DNA of 64,000 bases from an uncultured Dorea sp. (GTDB taxonomy: Bacteria; Bacillota; Clostridia; Lachnospirales; Lachnospiraceae), in contig CAJUMF010000011.1 of the NCBI GenBank assembly GCA_910586965.1, forward strand, positions 39,303-103,302, in the 5' to 3' direction. A program made the translations under genes and the position numbers. Numbering within the stretch: position 1 is the stretch's first letter; each line of letters opens with the position of its first letter. A model generated the notes under the pieces. The model saw nothing but the letters and a program-made list of their open reading frames with translations, made no database searches and was not told the DNA's origin. Below are positions 8,434 to 17,297 of this stretch, one piece after another.

Positions 8434-9761
8434 TGCCTTTCGCCTCCTGCAAAATATTTCTTCACGGCACCCACCAGATAAAGAGAACCAAGGCAATAAA
8501 TCTCACTGCCTCCCCGCATCTTATAAGCATCCTCAATTGCATCCTCAATACCGCTGCTTACATATACCGGAGCAGATGTATATCTCCGAAAAATCTCTCC
8601 CAACTCATCCGCCGGCACTCGCCGCCTGTCAGCAATCTCTGTCACTATATATCTCTTTGCTCTGATGTTCCGGCAAAGGTATTCTATCATCTGTTCGTAT
8701 TTTTTGTCAGACACCACTGAGAATATCACTACCGGAAGCTCACAGTTCCCGGAAACTTCGCCAATGCTCTCTGCAAATGCCTCCAATGCTCCAAGATTGT
8801 GTGCTCCATCCACCATAAAATGCGGAGCTGCCATCTCCATCCGCCCTTCCCATCTGACAGATGCTATGGCTTTTGCCCATTTCCTCCGGCAGATCTCACA
8901 ATCCTGAAACACATACTCTAATGCCTGAAGTGCAAGCTCTGCATTCATGACCTGATAGAGACCACCGTTAGAAACCTGCCATGTAATATCTTTATCATAC
9001 GCATTATTTCTCGAAAATGCAATACAGTTTCGGCCTGCTTCCCGAATTTCGTACGCACAATTCGTGATTTCTCTACACGGAGCCTTTCTTTCTGACGCGA
9101 TTCGCCGAATGACTCCCGCCGCAGCCCGACAGCTTCCATCAAAAAAAACGGGAATATTCTTCTTTATGATCCCTGCCTTTTCGTAGGCAATCTGTTCCAC
9201 AGTATCTCCAAGGATCTCTGTATGGTCAAGGCTGATTGATGTGATCACTGTAAGGAAAGGTGAACCCGGCGCATTTGTCGCATCCAGCCTTCCCCCAAGA
9301 CCCGTCTCGAGTATAATATACTCTACATCCGAATGTGCGAACACCATCATTCCCATTCCAAAAAGGAACTCAAAATAAGATGGATGCGAAGTTCCTTCCT
9401 CCTCCATCTTTTGCGCAACCTTCAATGTCTTTAAAAACACTTGATAGAAGGTATCATCATCCACCAGCTTCCGGTCAATCTGAATCCTCTCATTGATCTT
9501 TATCAGATGGGGGGATGTAAAGAATCCCGTCCGCTTTTCCTCCGCTTGTAAAACAGCCTGTATATATGCGCACACAGAACCTTTCCCATTGGTCCCCGCC
9601 ACATGTATGATCTTCCTGTCAAAACCAGGATTCCCAAGCCGTTCAAGAAACAATCTTGTGTGTTCCAGGGAATGCTTCTTCGTGAATCTTGGAAGATCTT
9701 CAATGTAATCTACTGCCTCTTTATAATTTTTCGGTATCCTGTCTGACATCATATTCTCCAT
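8427..9761 (-). CDS. folC: Folylpolyglutamate synthase / dihydrofolate synthase
   Basis: This is a 444-aa Mur-ligase family enzyme that adds glutamate to folates using ATP. The P-loop IIHVAGTNGKGSVCAYIQ lies near residues 49-66. Further family signatures are GLGGRLDATN, SLDHTEILGDTVEQIA, AGIIK and the C-terminal DGAHN motif. The ATG at 9761 has GGAAG upstream and overlaps the stop codon of the LTA-synthase gene by one base, so the two are probably co-transcribed. Whether it also has dihydrofolate synthase activity cannot be told from sequence. Confidence 0.94.
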   Translation of the reverse strand: MENMMSDRIPKNYKEAVDYIEDLPRFTKKHSLEHTRLFLERLGNPGFDRKIIHVAGTNGKGSVCAYIQAVLQAEEKRTGFFTSPHLIKINERIQIDRKLVDDDTFYQVFLKTLKVAQKMEEEGTSHPSYFEFLFGMGMMVFAHSDVEYIILETGLGGRLDATNAPGSPFLTVITSISLDHTEILGDTVEQIAYEKAGIIKKNIPVFFDGSCRAAAGVIRRIASERKAPCREITNCAYEIREAGRNCIAFSRNNAYDKDITWQVSNGGLYQVMNAELALQALEYVFQDCEICRRKWAKAIASVRWEGRMEMAAPHFMVDGAHNLGALEAFAESIGEVSGNCELPVVIFSVVSDKKYEQMIEYLCRNIRAKRYIVTEIADRRRVPADELGEIFRRYTSAPVYVSSGIEDAIEDAYKMRGGSEIYCLGSLYLVGAVKKYFAGGERQC

Positions 9762-11971
9762 TAATTTTCTTCCGGCTGTGCCTGCTCCTGCCACGACTTT
9801 GTGATATCTGTTCCTGTTCCTTCCTGCACAACCAGCTTTCCTTCCTGATAAATGTATTTATTAGAAGCTCTGAACACGGTATTGCTGGAGCCCATCTGGA
9901 TCACAGACACCGTGTCGCCTTCTTTCAGATTCGTCTCCGGCAACTCAATCCGCGTATTGTTAAGAAACGTGCTCTTCTGCCTTTCCTCATTGACAAACAC
10001 CTTGCTGTTTCCGGTAAAGTTCTCCCCGTACAGGCTGATACTTCCGTCAAGATGCTCCATCACATCTGTCACTGTCACATCCCGCACCCCCATCATCATA
10101 TGCGGCTCCTTCACAGGCATCTCGCCATCCCCGTAGACATACTGTTTCCCGTAAAGGATGTCATACTGCAAAAGCTCTAAGTCTTTCAGGTAATCCTTCG
10201 TCTTCCTCCGCCCCTGGTGATAGTTGAACACCGTTCCGGCATGGATGTCAAGCCGCTCGAACACATCCGCCATAATCTGATAGGCAGGAATATTCCTGTC
10301 CTCCTTTTTAAGGCCGATGTTATCCCAGATCACATAGTTCGTATTGTAGAGGTAACGCCCCTTGAGATCTTCTGCCTTAAGGCCCAGTGTCGGAAGATGA
10401 TCCCCGTAAAACACGATTACGGACGGCTCGTTCCGCTCCTCCACCGCCTTCACCAGATTGCCCGCAAATTCATCCATGCCGTACACCTGGTTCACATAGT
10501 ATTCCCAGCGGTTCTTAAGCGCCTCATCCTCAATCCCTTCCACCGTAATCTCCGGATTCTCGATGACCTTCTCCTCCGGGTAATCCCCGTGTCCCTGAAG
10601 GCTTACGCAGAACACAAAGTCCTGCTGCTCGGTCGTGTCCATAGATTCCATAATATGCTGAATCAGGATGTCATCTTTCGCCCACCCGTTCTCGGTAAAC
10701 TGTAAGATGTTCATAAATTCCTTGCTCGTATAAGAGTCAAACCCGATATGGTCAAACACCTTGGCACGGCTGTAAAAATTCCCGCCGTTATTGTGGAGCG
10801 CATGGGTTCCGTAACCGAGAGCGCTGAGTGCCGACGCCGCGCTCTCACTCTGACGCTCCTTGAGCACCGTCTTATACGGATACTCCCCCGGCCCGAAATA
10901 CCGGAGATTCATGCCCGTAAGCACCTCAAACTCTGTGTTCGCCGTTCCCGCGCCCACAGAAGGCACCTTAAAATACCCGGAAGAAAAATTTTCATACATC
11001 TTCCGAAGGTTCGGGCTGGCATCTTTAGAAGTCGTAAAAAACTCCGACTCCGCCACATCAAAATAAGACTCAAGCTGCACAAAGATGATATTGGGCTTTT
11101 TGCTGTCCTTAAGCCCGGTCTCGCTTTTCACGATACTGCCGTTATCAGAAAGCCTTGCAATCGACTTCTCATTATATTCATTCGGCTCATTAATACCTGT
11201 ATTAAACACACTGGCCATAAAGCAGTAGGGCAGCCCATAATCCTCATAGGCAAATGCAATATTTCCGAAATAAGTAGACACCACTCTCTCGTCAATCGCC
11301 GCGTCCGTGGCAACCGCGTACAGCGCCGCGCAGGCTGCAATCCCTGCCAGCGCCCGGATGCGGTGTACCTTTCCGTTATACTGCCCGCCGCGCCGCCACA
11401 TAGAAACGACCCACACGGTAACCGCGCCGATGCCCACCATCACCATGACAAGCTCAAATCCGTTAAAATAATTATTGATAAGGGAAACCGCGTCCGTGGC
11501 AACCTTAAGGTCCTGCGCGTTAAAAGGCGTCACCCGCTTAATCAGCATATAGCCGTTGCACACCCCGAGCACCATCCAGAGGACACCTATGATAATCCGC
11601 ACAAAGACCCTTCGCTTAAACAGATACACGACGGAAAATGTCATGAATATCATAAACGCATTGTACAGAAATACTAACGGAGTCTCCGTCATGTATTCCC
11701 ACGCCCGGATTGCAGAATGCCTGGAAATCGCCTCGATGGCAAAATTGATCAGGCAGGCGAGGAGCGCATGGAACAACAGCGAGAGCCGGTTCATCCACCG
11801 ATAAACCGGCTGCATCCTTCTGGCAAACGCGCTGTTCCTGCGCTCCTCAAGGATTCTCTGCCGACGTTCCTTCCTCGCTCTCCAATATTCTGCAATATCT
11901 TCTTTCTTCAGATGTTTAAGCCTGTGAAACGCCCCTTTTATATCGGGCCTTTTTAACTGGATCTTCTTCAT
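9761..11971 (-). CDS. LTA synthase family protein (membrane sulfatase-fold phosphoglycerol transferase)
   Basis: This is a protein of about 736 aa. A basic N-terminus is followed by about five membrane helices (roughly residues 45-230) and an extracellular sulfatase-fold domain. The catalytic threonine region reads GAGTANTEFEVLTG. Other metal-site signatures are HALHNNGGNFY and VIVFYGDHLPTLG. Members transfer glycerol phosphate from phosphatidylglycerol to make lipoteichoic acid or related polymers. The C-terminal 110 residues beyond the catalytic domain look like a beta-rich extension. The ATG at 11971 is preferred over the TTG at 11983, which would touch the GGGAG site. Its exact polymer is unknown. 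Confidence 0.88.
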   Translation of the reverse strand: MKKIQLKRPDIKGAFHRLKHLKKEDIAEYWRARKERRQRILEERRNSAFARRMQPVYRWMNRLSLLFHALLACLINFAIEAISRHSAIRAWEYMTETPLVFLYNAFMIFMTFSVVYLFKRRVFVRIIIGVLWMVLGVCNGYMLIKRVTPFNAQDLKVATDAVSLINNYFNGFELVMVMVGIGAVTVWVVSMWRRGGQYNGKVHRIRALAGIAACAALYAVATDAAIDERVVSTYFGNIAFAYEDYGLPYCFMASVFNTGINEPNEYNEKSIARLSDNGSIVKSETGLKDSKKPNIIFVQLESYFDVAESEFFTTSKDASPNLRKMYENFSSGYFKVPSVGAGTANTEFEVLTGMNLRYFGPGEYPYKTVLKERQSESAASALSALGYGTHALHNNGGNFYSRAKVFDHIGFDSYTSKEFMNILQFTENGWAKDDILIQHIMESMDTTEQQDFVFCVSLQGHGDYPEEKVIENPEITVEGIEDEALKNRWEYYVNQVYGMDEFAGNLVKAVEERNEPSVIVFYGDHLPTLGLKAEDLKGRYLYNTNYVIWDNIGLKKEDRNIPAYQIMADVFERLDIHAGTVFNYHQGRRKTKDYLKDLELLQYDILYGKQYVYGDGEMPVKEPHMMMGVRDVTVTDVMEHLDGSISLYGENFTGNSKVFVNEERQKSTFLNNTRIELPETNLKEGDTVSVIQMGSSNTVFRASNKYIYQEGKLVVQEGTGTDITKSWQEQAQPEEN

Positions 11972-12034
11972 AATAAAATGCAATCTCCCAACAAATCAGG
12001 CTGCAGCGGATACCTGTTATGCCAGCCTTACTTT

Positions 12035-12088
12035 CTAGTTCTGCCTTGCTTTCTAGTTTTGCCTTGCTTTCTAGCTCTGCCTTGCCTT
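12035..12088 (-). repeat. 18-bp tandem repeat (three units) carrying the valS stop codon
   Basis: On the minus strand the 3' end of valS repeats an 18-bp unit that would encode KARQ, then S or N, then a TAG stop. In-frame TAG codons fall at 12071-12073, 12053-12055 and 12035-12037, exactly 18 bases apart. The units differ by only one or two bases. The array runs from the last five valS codons into the valS-LTA synthase spacer. Confidence 0.85.
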
Positions 12089-14728
12089 CAATCCCTCAAG
12101 CCTCTCCTGAACTTTCGCCATCATCTCGCGGTACGTCTCAAGTTTCTTCTGCTCTTCCTCAATCTTCGCCTGAGGAGCCTTGCTCATGAATTTCTCATTT
12201 TTCAGCATCCCGTCCGCCCGGGCAATTTCCTTGGTCAGACGTTTCTCTTCCTTCGTCAGACGCTCCATCTCCTGCTCAAAATCAACCAGATCCTCAAGCG
12301 GCAGATACACTGACGCATCCGGCACAACAACAGACACCGCATCCTCCGCGATTCCCTCCTTATCGTGCTGAATCTTAAGCTCGCTCACCGCCGCCATCAT
12401 CTGCGCCGCGTCGCTGAGACACGCAAAGCCGCTGCAAAGCTCCTCATCCTCACACACAATGTACACCTTGGCTTTTCTGGAGTTCGGCACGTTCATCTCC
12501 GCCCGGACATTCCGCACGCCGCGGATAATCTCCTTATAGTGCTCCACAATCCTTTCCGCCGCCGGGGAACTTAACGCCTCGTCATACTCCGGCCACGCAG
12601 ACATCATCAGAGACTCTTCCTCCGGAATCAGCTTGCTGTAAATCTCCTCCGTCACGAAGGGCATATACGGGTGAAGAAGTTTCAGCGCTTTTTTCAGCAC
12701 CTCCCTCAGCGTCCACAGCGCGTCGTTGGCGCTCTGCGCGTCCTCATCCCCATGATAGATCCGATATTTTGCAAGCTCGATATACCAGTCGCAGAACTCA
12801 TCCCAGATAAAATCATATAACTTGGACAGCGCGATGCCAAGCTCGAACTTATCCATATTTTCCGTCACGTCTTTTACAAGCTGGTTGCACTTAGACATAA
12901 TCCACCGGTCAGCCGGACGGAAAGTATTTCCATCAGGTTCGTCAAGCTCCTTCTCGTCAAGGTTCATCATGATGAAACGCGACGCGTTCCACACTTTATT
13001 GGCAAAGTTGCGGCTTGCCTCAACCCGCTCATTGTAAAAACGCATATCGTTGCCCGGCGCATTTCCCGTCACAAGAGTCATACGGAGAGCGTCCGCACCG
13101 TACTGGTCGATAATCTCCAGCGGGTCAATGCCATTTCCCAGAGACTTGCTCATCTTGCGCCCCAGAGAATCCCTTATCAGCCCGTGAATGAACACGGTAT
13201 GGAACGGTGATTTACCAGTATGTGCATATCCGGAGAATACCATACGGATTACCCAGAAGAAAATAATGTCATATCCGGTGACAAGCACGTCCGTCGGGTA
13301 AAAATAATCTAAGTCCTCGGTCTTCTCCGGCCATCCAAGCACAGAGAACGGCCACAGCGCAGAGGAAAACCATGTATCCAGCGTATCCTCGTCCTGGGTC
13401 ATATGTTTGCAGCCGCACTTCGGGCAAACGCCCGGTTTCGTCCTTGACACGACCATCTCGCCGCACTCGTCGCAGTAGTACGCCGGAATCCTGTGTCCCC
13501 ACCAAATCTGCCTGGAGATGCACCAGTCGCGGATATTCTCAAGCCAGTGAAGGTAAATCTTGTCAAACCGCTCCGGCACGAACTTAAGCTCACCGTTTTT
13601 CACCGCCTGGATTGCCGGTTTCGCCAGCTCTTCCATGCGGACAAACCACTGCTGTTTTACCAGAGGCTCTACTGTCGTGTGGCACCGGTCGTGGGTTCCT
13701 ACATTGTGGCTGTGGGGAACAACTTTCACCAAAAGCCCCTGCTCCTCAAGCTCCTTCACCATCAGCTCACGGGCTGCGTAGCGCTCCATCCCCGCATACT
13801 TCCCGCCGTTTTCATTGATGGTGGCATCGTCATTCATCACATTGATTTCCGGCAGGTTGTGGCGTTTCCCAACCTCGAAATCGTTAGGGTCATGAGCCGG
13901 CGTAATCTTCACCGCGCCCGTACCGAACTCCTTGTCAACGTAAGCATCCGCAACAATCGGTATCTCTTTTCCCACCAGCGGCAGAATCGCTTTCTTTCCT
14001 ACAATATCTTTATAGCGCTCGTCATCCGGGTGAACCGCGATGGCAGTGTCTCCAAGCATCGTCTCCGGACGCGTCGTGGCAATCTCAAGGTAATCATCGC
14101 TCCCTACAAGCGGATACTTGATATGCCAGAAATGCCCGTCCTGCTCCTCATGCTCAACCTCCGCGTCAGAAAGGGAAGTCTTGCACACCGGACACCAGTT
14201 GATAATCCTGGAACCCTTATAGATATATCCTTCCTCATAAAGCTTGATAAATACTTCCTCAACCGCTTTTGAGCATCCCTCGTCCATGGTAAAACGCTCC
14301 CTGTCCCAATCGCAGGAAACGCCAAGCTTTTTCAGCTGCCCCTCGATGGTTCCGGCATACTCCTCTTTCCACTGCCAGGTGCGCTCAAGAAACTTCTCGC
14401 GCCCCAGCTCTTTTTTATCAATCCCTTCGTCCTTAAGCTGGTTCGTCACCTTGACCTCCGTGGAAATCGCCGCGTGGTCCGTACCCGGCACCCAGAGCGC
14501 ATTGTACCCCTGCATCCTCTTATACCGGATTAAAATGTCCTGGAGCGTGTTATCCAGGGCATGACCCATATGCAGCTTTCCGGTAATGTTCGGAGGCGGC
14601 ATCACCGTCGTAAACGGCTTTTTCTCCCTGTCCGCCTCCGCGTGGAAATACTTACTCTCACACCACTTCTCATAAAGCTTTGCCTCAATCTCCTTCGGAT
14701 TGTAGGTTTTGTTCAGATTCTCACCCAT
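12071..14728 (-). CDS. valS: Valyl-tRNA synthetase
   Basis: This 885-aa class I synthetase charges tRNA-Val. The HIGH-type signature is PNITGKLHMGHAL (about residues 44-56) and the KMSKS motif is seen as GRKMSKSLGNGID. The editing domain (TTRPETMLGDTAIAVHP) lies in between, and a C-terminal coiled coil of about 65 residues is typical of ValRS. The ATG at 14728 has AGGAGAGAG upstream. It is preceded by a T-box leader and a strong promoter, and followed in the same direction by the LTA-synthase and folC genes. Confidence 0.97.
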   Translation of the reverse strand: MGENLNKTYNPKEIEAKLYEKWCESKYFHAEADREKKPFTTVMPPPNITGKLHMGHALDNTLQDILIRYKRMQGYNALWVPGTDHAAISTEVKVTNQLKDEGIDKKELGREKFLERTWQWKEEYAGTIEGQLKKLGVSCDWDRERFTMDEGCSKAVEEVFIKLYEEGYIYKGSRIINWCPVCKTSLSDAEVEHEEQDGHFWHIKYPLVGSDDYLEIATTRPETMLGDTAIAVHPDDERYKDIVGKKAILPLVGKEIPIVADAYVDKEFGTGAVKITPAHDPNDFEVGKRHNLPEINVMNDDATINENGGKYAGMERYAARELMVKELEEQGLLVKVVPHSHNVGTHDRCHTTVEPLVKQQWFVRMEELAKPAIQAVKNGELKFVPERFDKIYLHWLENIRDWCISRQIWWGHRIPAYYCDECGEMVVSRTKPGVCPKCGCKHMTQDEDTLDTWFSSALWPFSVLGWPEKTEDLDYFYPTDVLVTGYDIIFFWVIRMVFSGYAHTGKSPFHTVFIHGLIRDSLGRKMSKSLGNGIDPLEIIDQYGADALRMTLVTGNAPGNDMRFYNERVEASRNFANKVWNASRFIMMNLDEKELDEPDGNTFRPADRWIMSKCNQLVKDVTENMDKFELGIALSKLYDFIWDEFCDWYIELAKYRIYHGDEDAQSANDALWTLREVLKKALKLLHPYMPFVTEEIYSKLIPEEESLMMSAWPEYDEALSSPAAERIVEHYKEIIRGVRNVRAEMNVPNSRKAKVYIVCEDEELCSGFACLSDAAQMMAAVSELKIQHDKEGIAEDAVSVVVPDASVYLPLEDLVDFEQEMERLTKEEKRLTKEIARADGMLKNEKFMSKAPQAKIEEEQKKLETYREMMAKVQERLEGLKARQS

Positions 14729-14780
14729 ACTCTCTCTCCTTAGTTTCTAAGATTTTCACAAACTTTTCACAAATGAGGAC

Positions 14781-15060
14781 GTAAAAAACCGCCCTCTACG
14801 CTGTAAAGGGCGATTTATCATCGCGGTACCACCTTTATTTATATAGAAAAACGCTCTATATCTCATCTTATTCGATAACGGGAACGACTCCGGGACTGCC
14901 TAGCGTCTGCGTCTGTCTGCGGTTTTCTCACACTCACAGCGGTTCAGCAATCCGGCTCAAAAGCTACCTTCCGCACCTTACATTCTGAAACGGCTCTCAG
15001 CCTCCTTGCCGCTCTCTCTGTCAGGGCAAATGCGCGTACTCCTCTTTTTCATCGCCTTTA
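14781..15060 (-). promoter_or_regulatory. T-box riboswitch leader of valS
   Basis: On the minus strand the leader holds the conserved T-box core GGTGGTACCGCGA (14821-14833), which pairs with the tRNA acceptor end. A terminator hairpin follows at 14781-14812 (arms around CGCCCT and AGGGCG) with a run of six T. The upstream half has Stem I elements such as GAAAAAGAGGAGTA and AGAGAGC. A GTA within GGAAGGTAGC (near 14965) is a plausible valine specifier codon, read by eye only. Uncharged tRNA-Val would favour the antiterminator and turn on valS. Confidence 0.93.
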
Positions 15061-15080
15061 AGGTTTTTAAACTATTGACT

Positions 15081-15109
15081 ATCATAGCGACCAGTAAGGG
15101 ATTTGTCAA
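15081..15109 (-). promoter_or_regulatory. Sigma-A type promoter of the valS T-box transcript
   Basis: On the minus strand there is a perfect TTGACA (15104-15109), a 17-base spacer and TATGAT (15081-15086). It sits about 20 bases before the first T-box helix. This is one of the cleanest promoters in the window. Confidence 0.88.
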
Positions 15110-15162
15110 GGAAATTCGGCGTATTTCAGAAAGTCTTAAGAGTTGGGGAATGCTTTGAACAT

Positions 15163-16500
15163 CTATTTTGTTACCGTTACAGTATAAGAAGTATTTCTTC
15201 CCGAAAAATCTGTCGCAATCATTTTAATTGTTGCCGTACCCTCTCCTACTGCCGTCACTTTTCCATCCTCCGATACGGTCACTACGTTCGTATTGTCAGA
15301 TTTAAACCGGACTGGAGGCATAGTTCCGCTCGCTGGAAATATGGAAACAGTATTCACTTCTTTATCTTTATCACCGACTTTTAGTGCCACTTCTTTTTCC
15401 TCATACTGAAAACTTGCACATGTCTTTGCCTGATCCGGTGTCAGCATCTGTACCTCATTATTTTTAAGGTCACGCGTCCATGCCCACCAGCCGCCATCGT
15501 ACAAAGTAACCTTCCACCCTTTCTCATATCCGAGCAGCAGCGGCATAGTCGCTCTCCATCCTGTTCCGCAGAAGAAACAGACCTCATTGTCCGGAGAGAC
15601 ATTGCTCTCTGCCATAAACTTTTCAAAAGTTTCATATGGAATAACAGTTCCGTCATCATTCATATATTCTTCCATTGAATTTGCATCACTTCCGGCACGG
15701 CCAAATACGGCTCCTGCAACTTCTCCTTTTTCCTGGAGCATCGGGTAATTGCCGTCCGAAATCCCCTGAAATTCATCCAAACTTCTTACACTTACCAGCT
15801 TAAAGTTCGCATTCTTTTTCAGATTTTCTTTTACTTCGTCTTTTGAAAGAATATATTCCGGATGTGCCGGAATCTCACACCCAAAAGAATCATTCGGAGT
15901 CGGTGTATTTACTGTTGTCTCCACCTCATAGCCTGCATCCGTCCAGTTTTTGATATCGCCATTTAAGACCTTCACATTTTCAACTCCACAGTACAGCAGA
16001 AGGAAAGCCTCCCTCTCCGTAGCAGGATGCGCGCCATATGTTATTACTGTGGTATCTTTCGTAATCCCATACTCATTTACAACTTTCGTCAGCTCTTCAT
16101 CTGAAACAACATTTCCCAAATCTTCATCTGCATAATCAATCGTATTATCTGCATACGCAGCATATGTACTTGTTTCAAACAAATGAACATCGCAGTGATA
16201 TGCCCCCGGGATATGTCCTTCATTATAAGAATCTTCCGTTGTAGAAGTCTCCAGGATAACATAATTCTCGGATTCCGGCTGCTTCCCGTCAATCACACTT
16301 TTTACCCATTCCGGCGTGACATATACGGTTCTCTTATCTACGGTCTCCGGCTGTGCATCCGTCTTTTCGTCTGTTCCCGCGTCAGAACTTTGCTCCGTAC
16401 TCCCATCCTGCTTATCATCCCCTGAACCAGAAGAACACCCCGTCAGCAACGACATACTCATTACTGTTGCAAACAATAACACCAATAATTTTCTTTTCAT
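15163..16500 (-). CDS. Secreted lipoprotein with two rhodanese domains and a C-terminal Ig-like (BIG2) domain
   Basis: The product has about 445 aa. The signal peptide ends in the lipobox LLTGC, followed by a Ser/Asp/Thr-rich linker. Two rhodanese-like domains follow. The first (about residues 70-185) has TYGAHPATERE where an active-site loop would be and lacks the cysteine. The second (about 205-345) has the loop CGTGWRA with cysteine. The last 80 residues are a bacterial Ig-like domain. Thus one catalytic and one structural sulfurtransferase domain are inferred, acting outside the membrane. The ATG at 16500 is chosen because GAGAGGTG precedes it. It may be a thiosulfate or thiol sulfurtransferase; the substrate is unknown. 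Confidence 0.88.
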   Translation of the reverse strand: MKRKLLVLLFATVMSMSLLTGCSSGSGDDKQDGSTEQSSDAGTDEKTDAQPETVDKRTVYVTPEWVKSVIDGKQPESENYVILETSTTEDSYNEGHIPGAYHCDVHLFETSTYAAYADNTIDYADEDLGNVVSDEELTKVVNEYGITKDTTVITYGAHPATEREAFLLLYCGVENVKVLNGDIKNWTDAGYEVETTVNTPTPNDSFGCEIPAHPEYILSKDEVKENLKKNANFKLVSVRSLDEFQGISDGNYPMLQEKGEVAGAVFGRAGSDANSMEEYMNDDGTVIPYETFEKFMAESNVSPDNEVCFFCGTGWRATMPLLLGYEKGWKVTLYDGGWWAWTRDLKNNEVQMLTPDQAKTCASFQYEEKEVALKVGDKDKEVNTVSIFPASGTMPPVRFKSDNTNVVTVSEDGKVTAVGEGTATIKMIATDFSGRNTSYTVTVTK

Positions 16501-16715
16501 TCGTTTCACCTCTCTTGTAATTTATGCCAGATAATTGTATCATTCTTTTTTTACTGCGTCTAATTTGTATTTTCTATAAACAGCTTGTATTTATTGTACA
16601 ATTGAATGATTCCAATTACCATGCAAAAGCATATTGAAAGAGGTTCATGCATGTTGTACCTCTCAATGTTCTATATAGCCGCTTTCATAGCATCCCTACC
16701 CCTGCGGTTTCATAA

Positions 16716-17150
16716 TTACCTTGACAGGAGAAGTTTCTCCTTTTTCAAAAAGCCCAGCCACCGAACAATCCCGATACTTTTTTCTGATTTCCTCATCAGC
16801 AGGTCTGCTGTAACTTTTGTAACCTCGTCGCTTTTTCTATCGCTTGTCAGCGTTGCTCCCGCCGCCCGCATAGGCACAATCAGCCTGATAATATCATTTT
16901 CCTCAAAATTCGGTTCTGCATCAGAATAGATTTTCGTGTATTTATACAGATTCCGAACATCGGAATCAAGTGAATCCGCATATCCAATATTTACAAAAAT
17001 TTCGCCATTATGAGATTTTTCGGATAAGGAGTGAAGTTCTCAAGACTGAAAATGCACTCTTAAATTCCCTATGCACAAACAGATTGCTGACAATCTCTCT
17101 GGCTATCGCAGTTCTTAAACTTACATTGACACCATCAATCAGAAAAAATA
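16716..17150 (-). pseudogene. Internally deleted remnant of an AlbA_2/Schlafen-type ATP-binding regulator
   Basis: Two minus-strand frames together give a broken C-terminal half of the family of putative transcriptional regulators with a divergent AAA domain. The 5' piece (about 17035-17150) reads like VSLRTAIAREIVSNLFVHRE. After FKSAFS, sequence is missing and the frame changes. The 3' piece (16716-17030) reads FFVNIGYADSLDSDVRNLYK, then KYTKIYSDAEPNFEEND, then RLIVPM. No start codon or N-terminal half is present. The tail shares about 90 bases with a second fragment near 18.3 kb. The family is assigned by eye from these motifs. Confidence 0.65.
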
Positions 17151-17167
17151 TGGAAATATAAACGTGA

Positions 17168-17195
17168 TTGTGATACTATTTATTGAAGATATAAT
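17168..17195 (+). promoter_or_regulatory. Probable promoter of the polysaccharide deacetylase gene
   Basis: TTGTGA (17168-17173) and TATAAT (17190-17195) are separated by 16 bases, about 100 bases before the deacetylase ATG. The -10 is perfect and the -35 has two mismatches to consensus. Confidence 0.55.
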
Positions 17196-17297
17196 TCGCA
17201 GTTTATGGAAGCGGTAATATGTCAAGAATGTTTATTCATAGATAATGTCTTTTGCTTTTGGAATTCTAATATTTATCATTTAAAGAAGGGAAATAAG

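Noticed and set aside
10217..11677. Two plus-strand frames of 162 and 309 codons
   Set aside because: Both are opposite the LTA-synthase gene and have the Arg/His-rich composition expected from reading the complement of a GC-rich gene.
13493..14272. Plus-strand frame of 259 codons
   Set aside because: Antisense to valS; no ribosome site and no motif.
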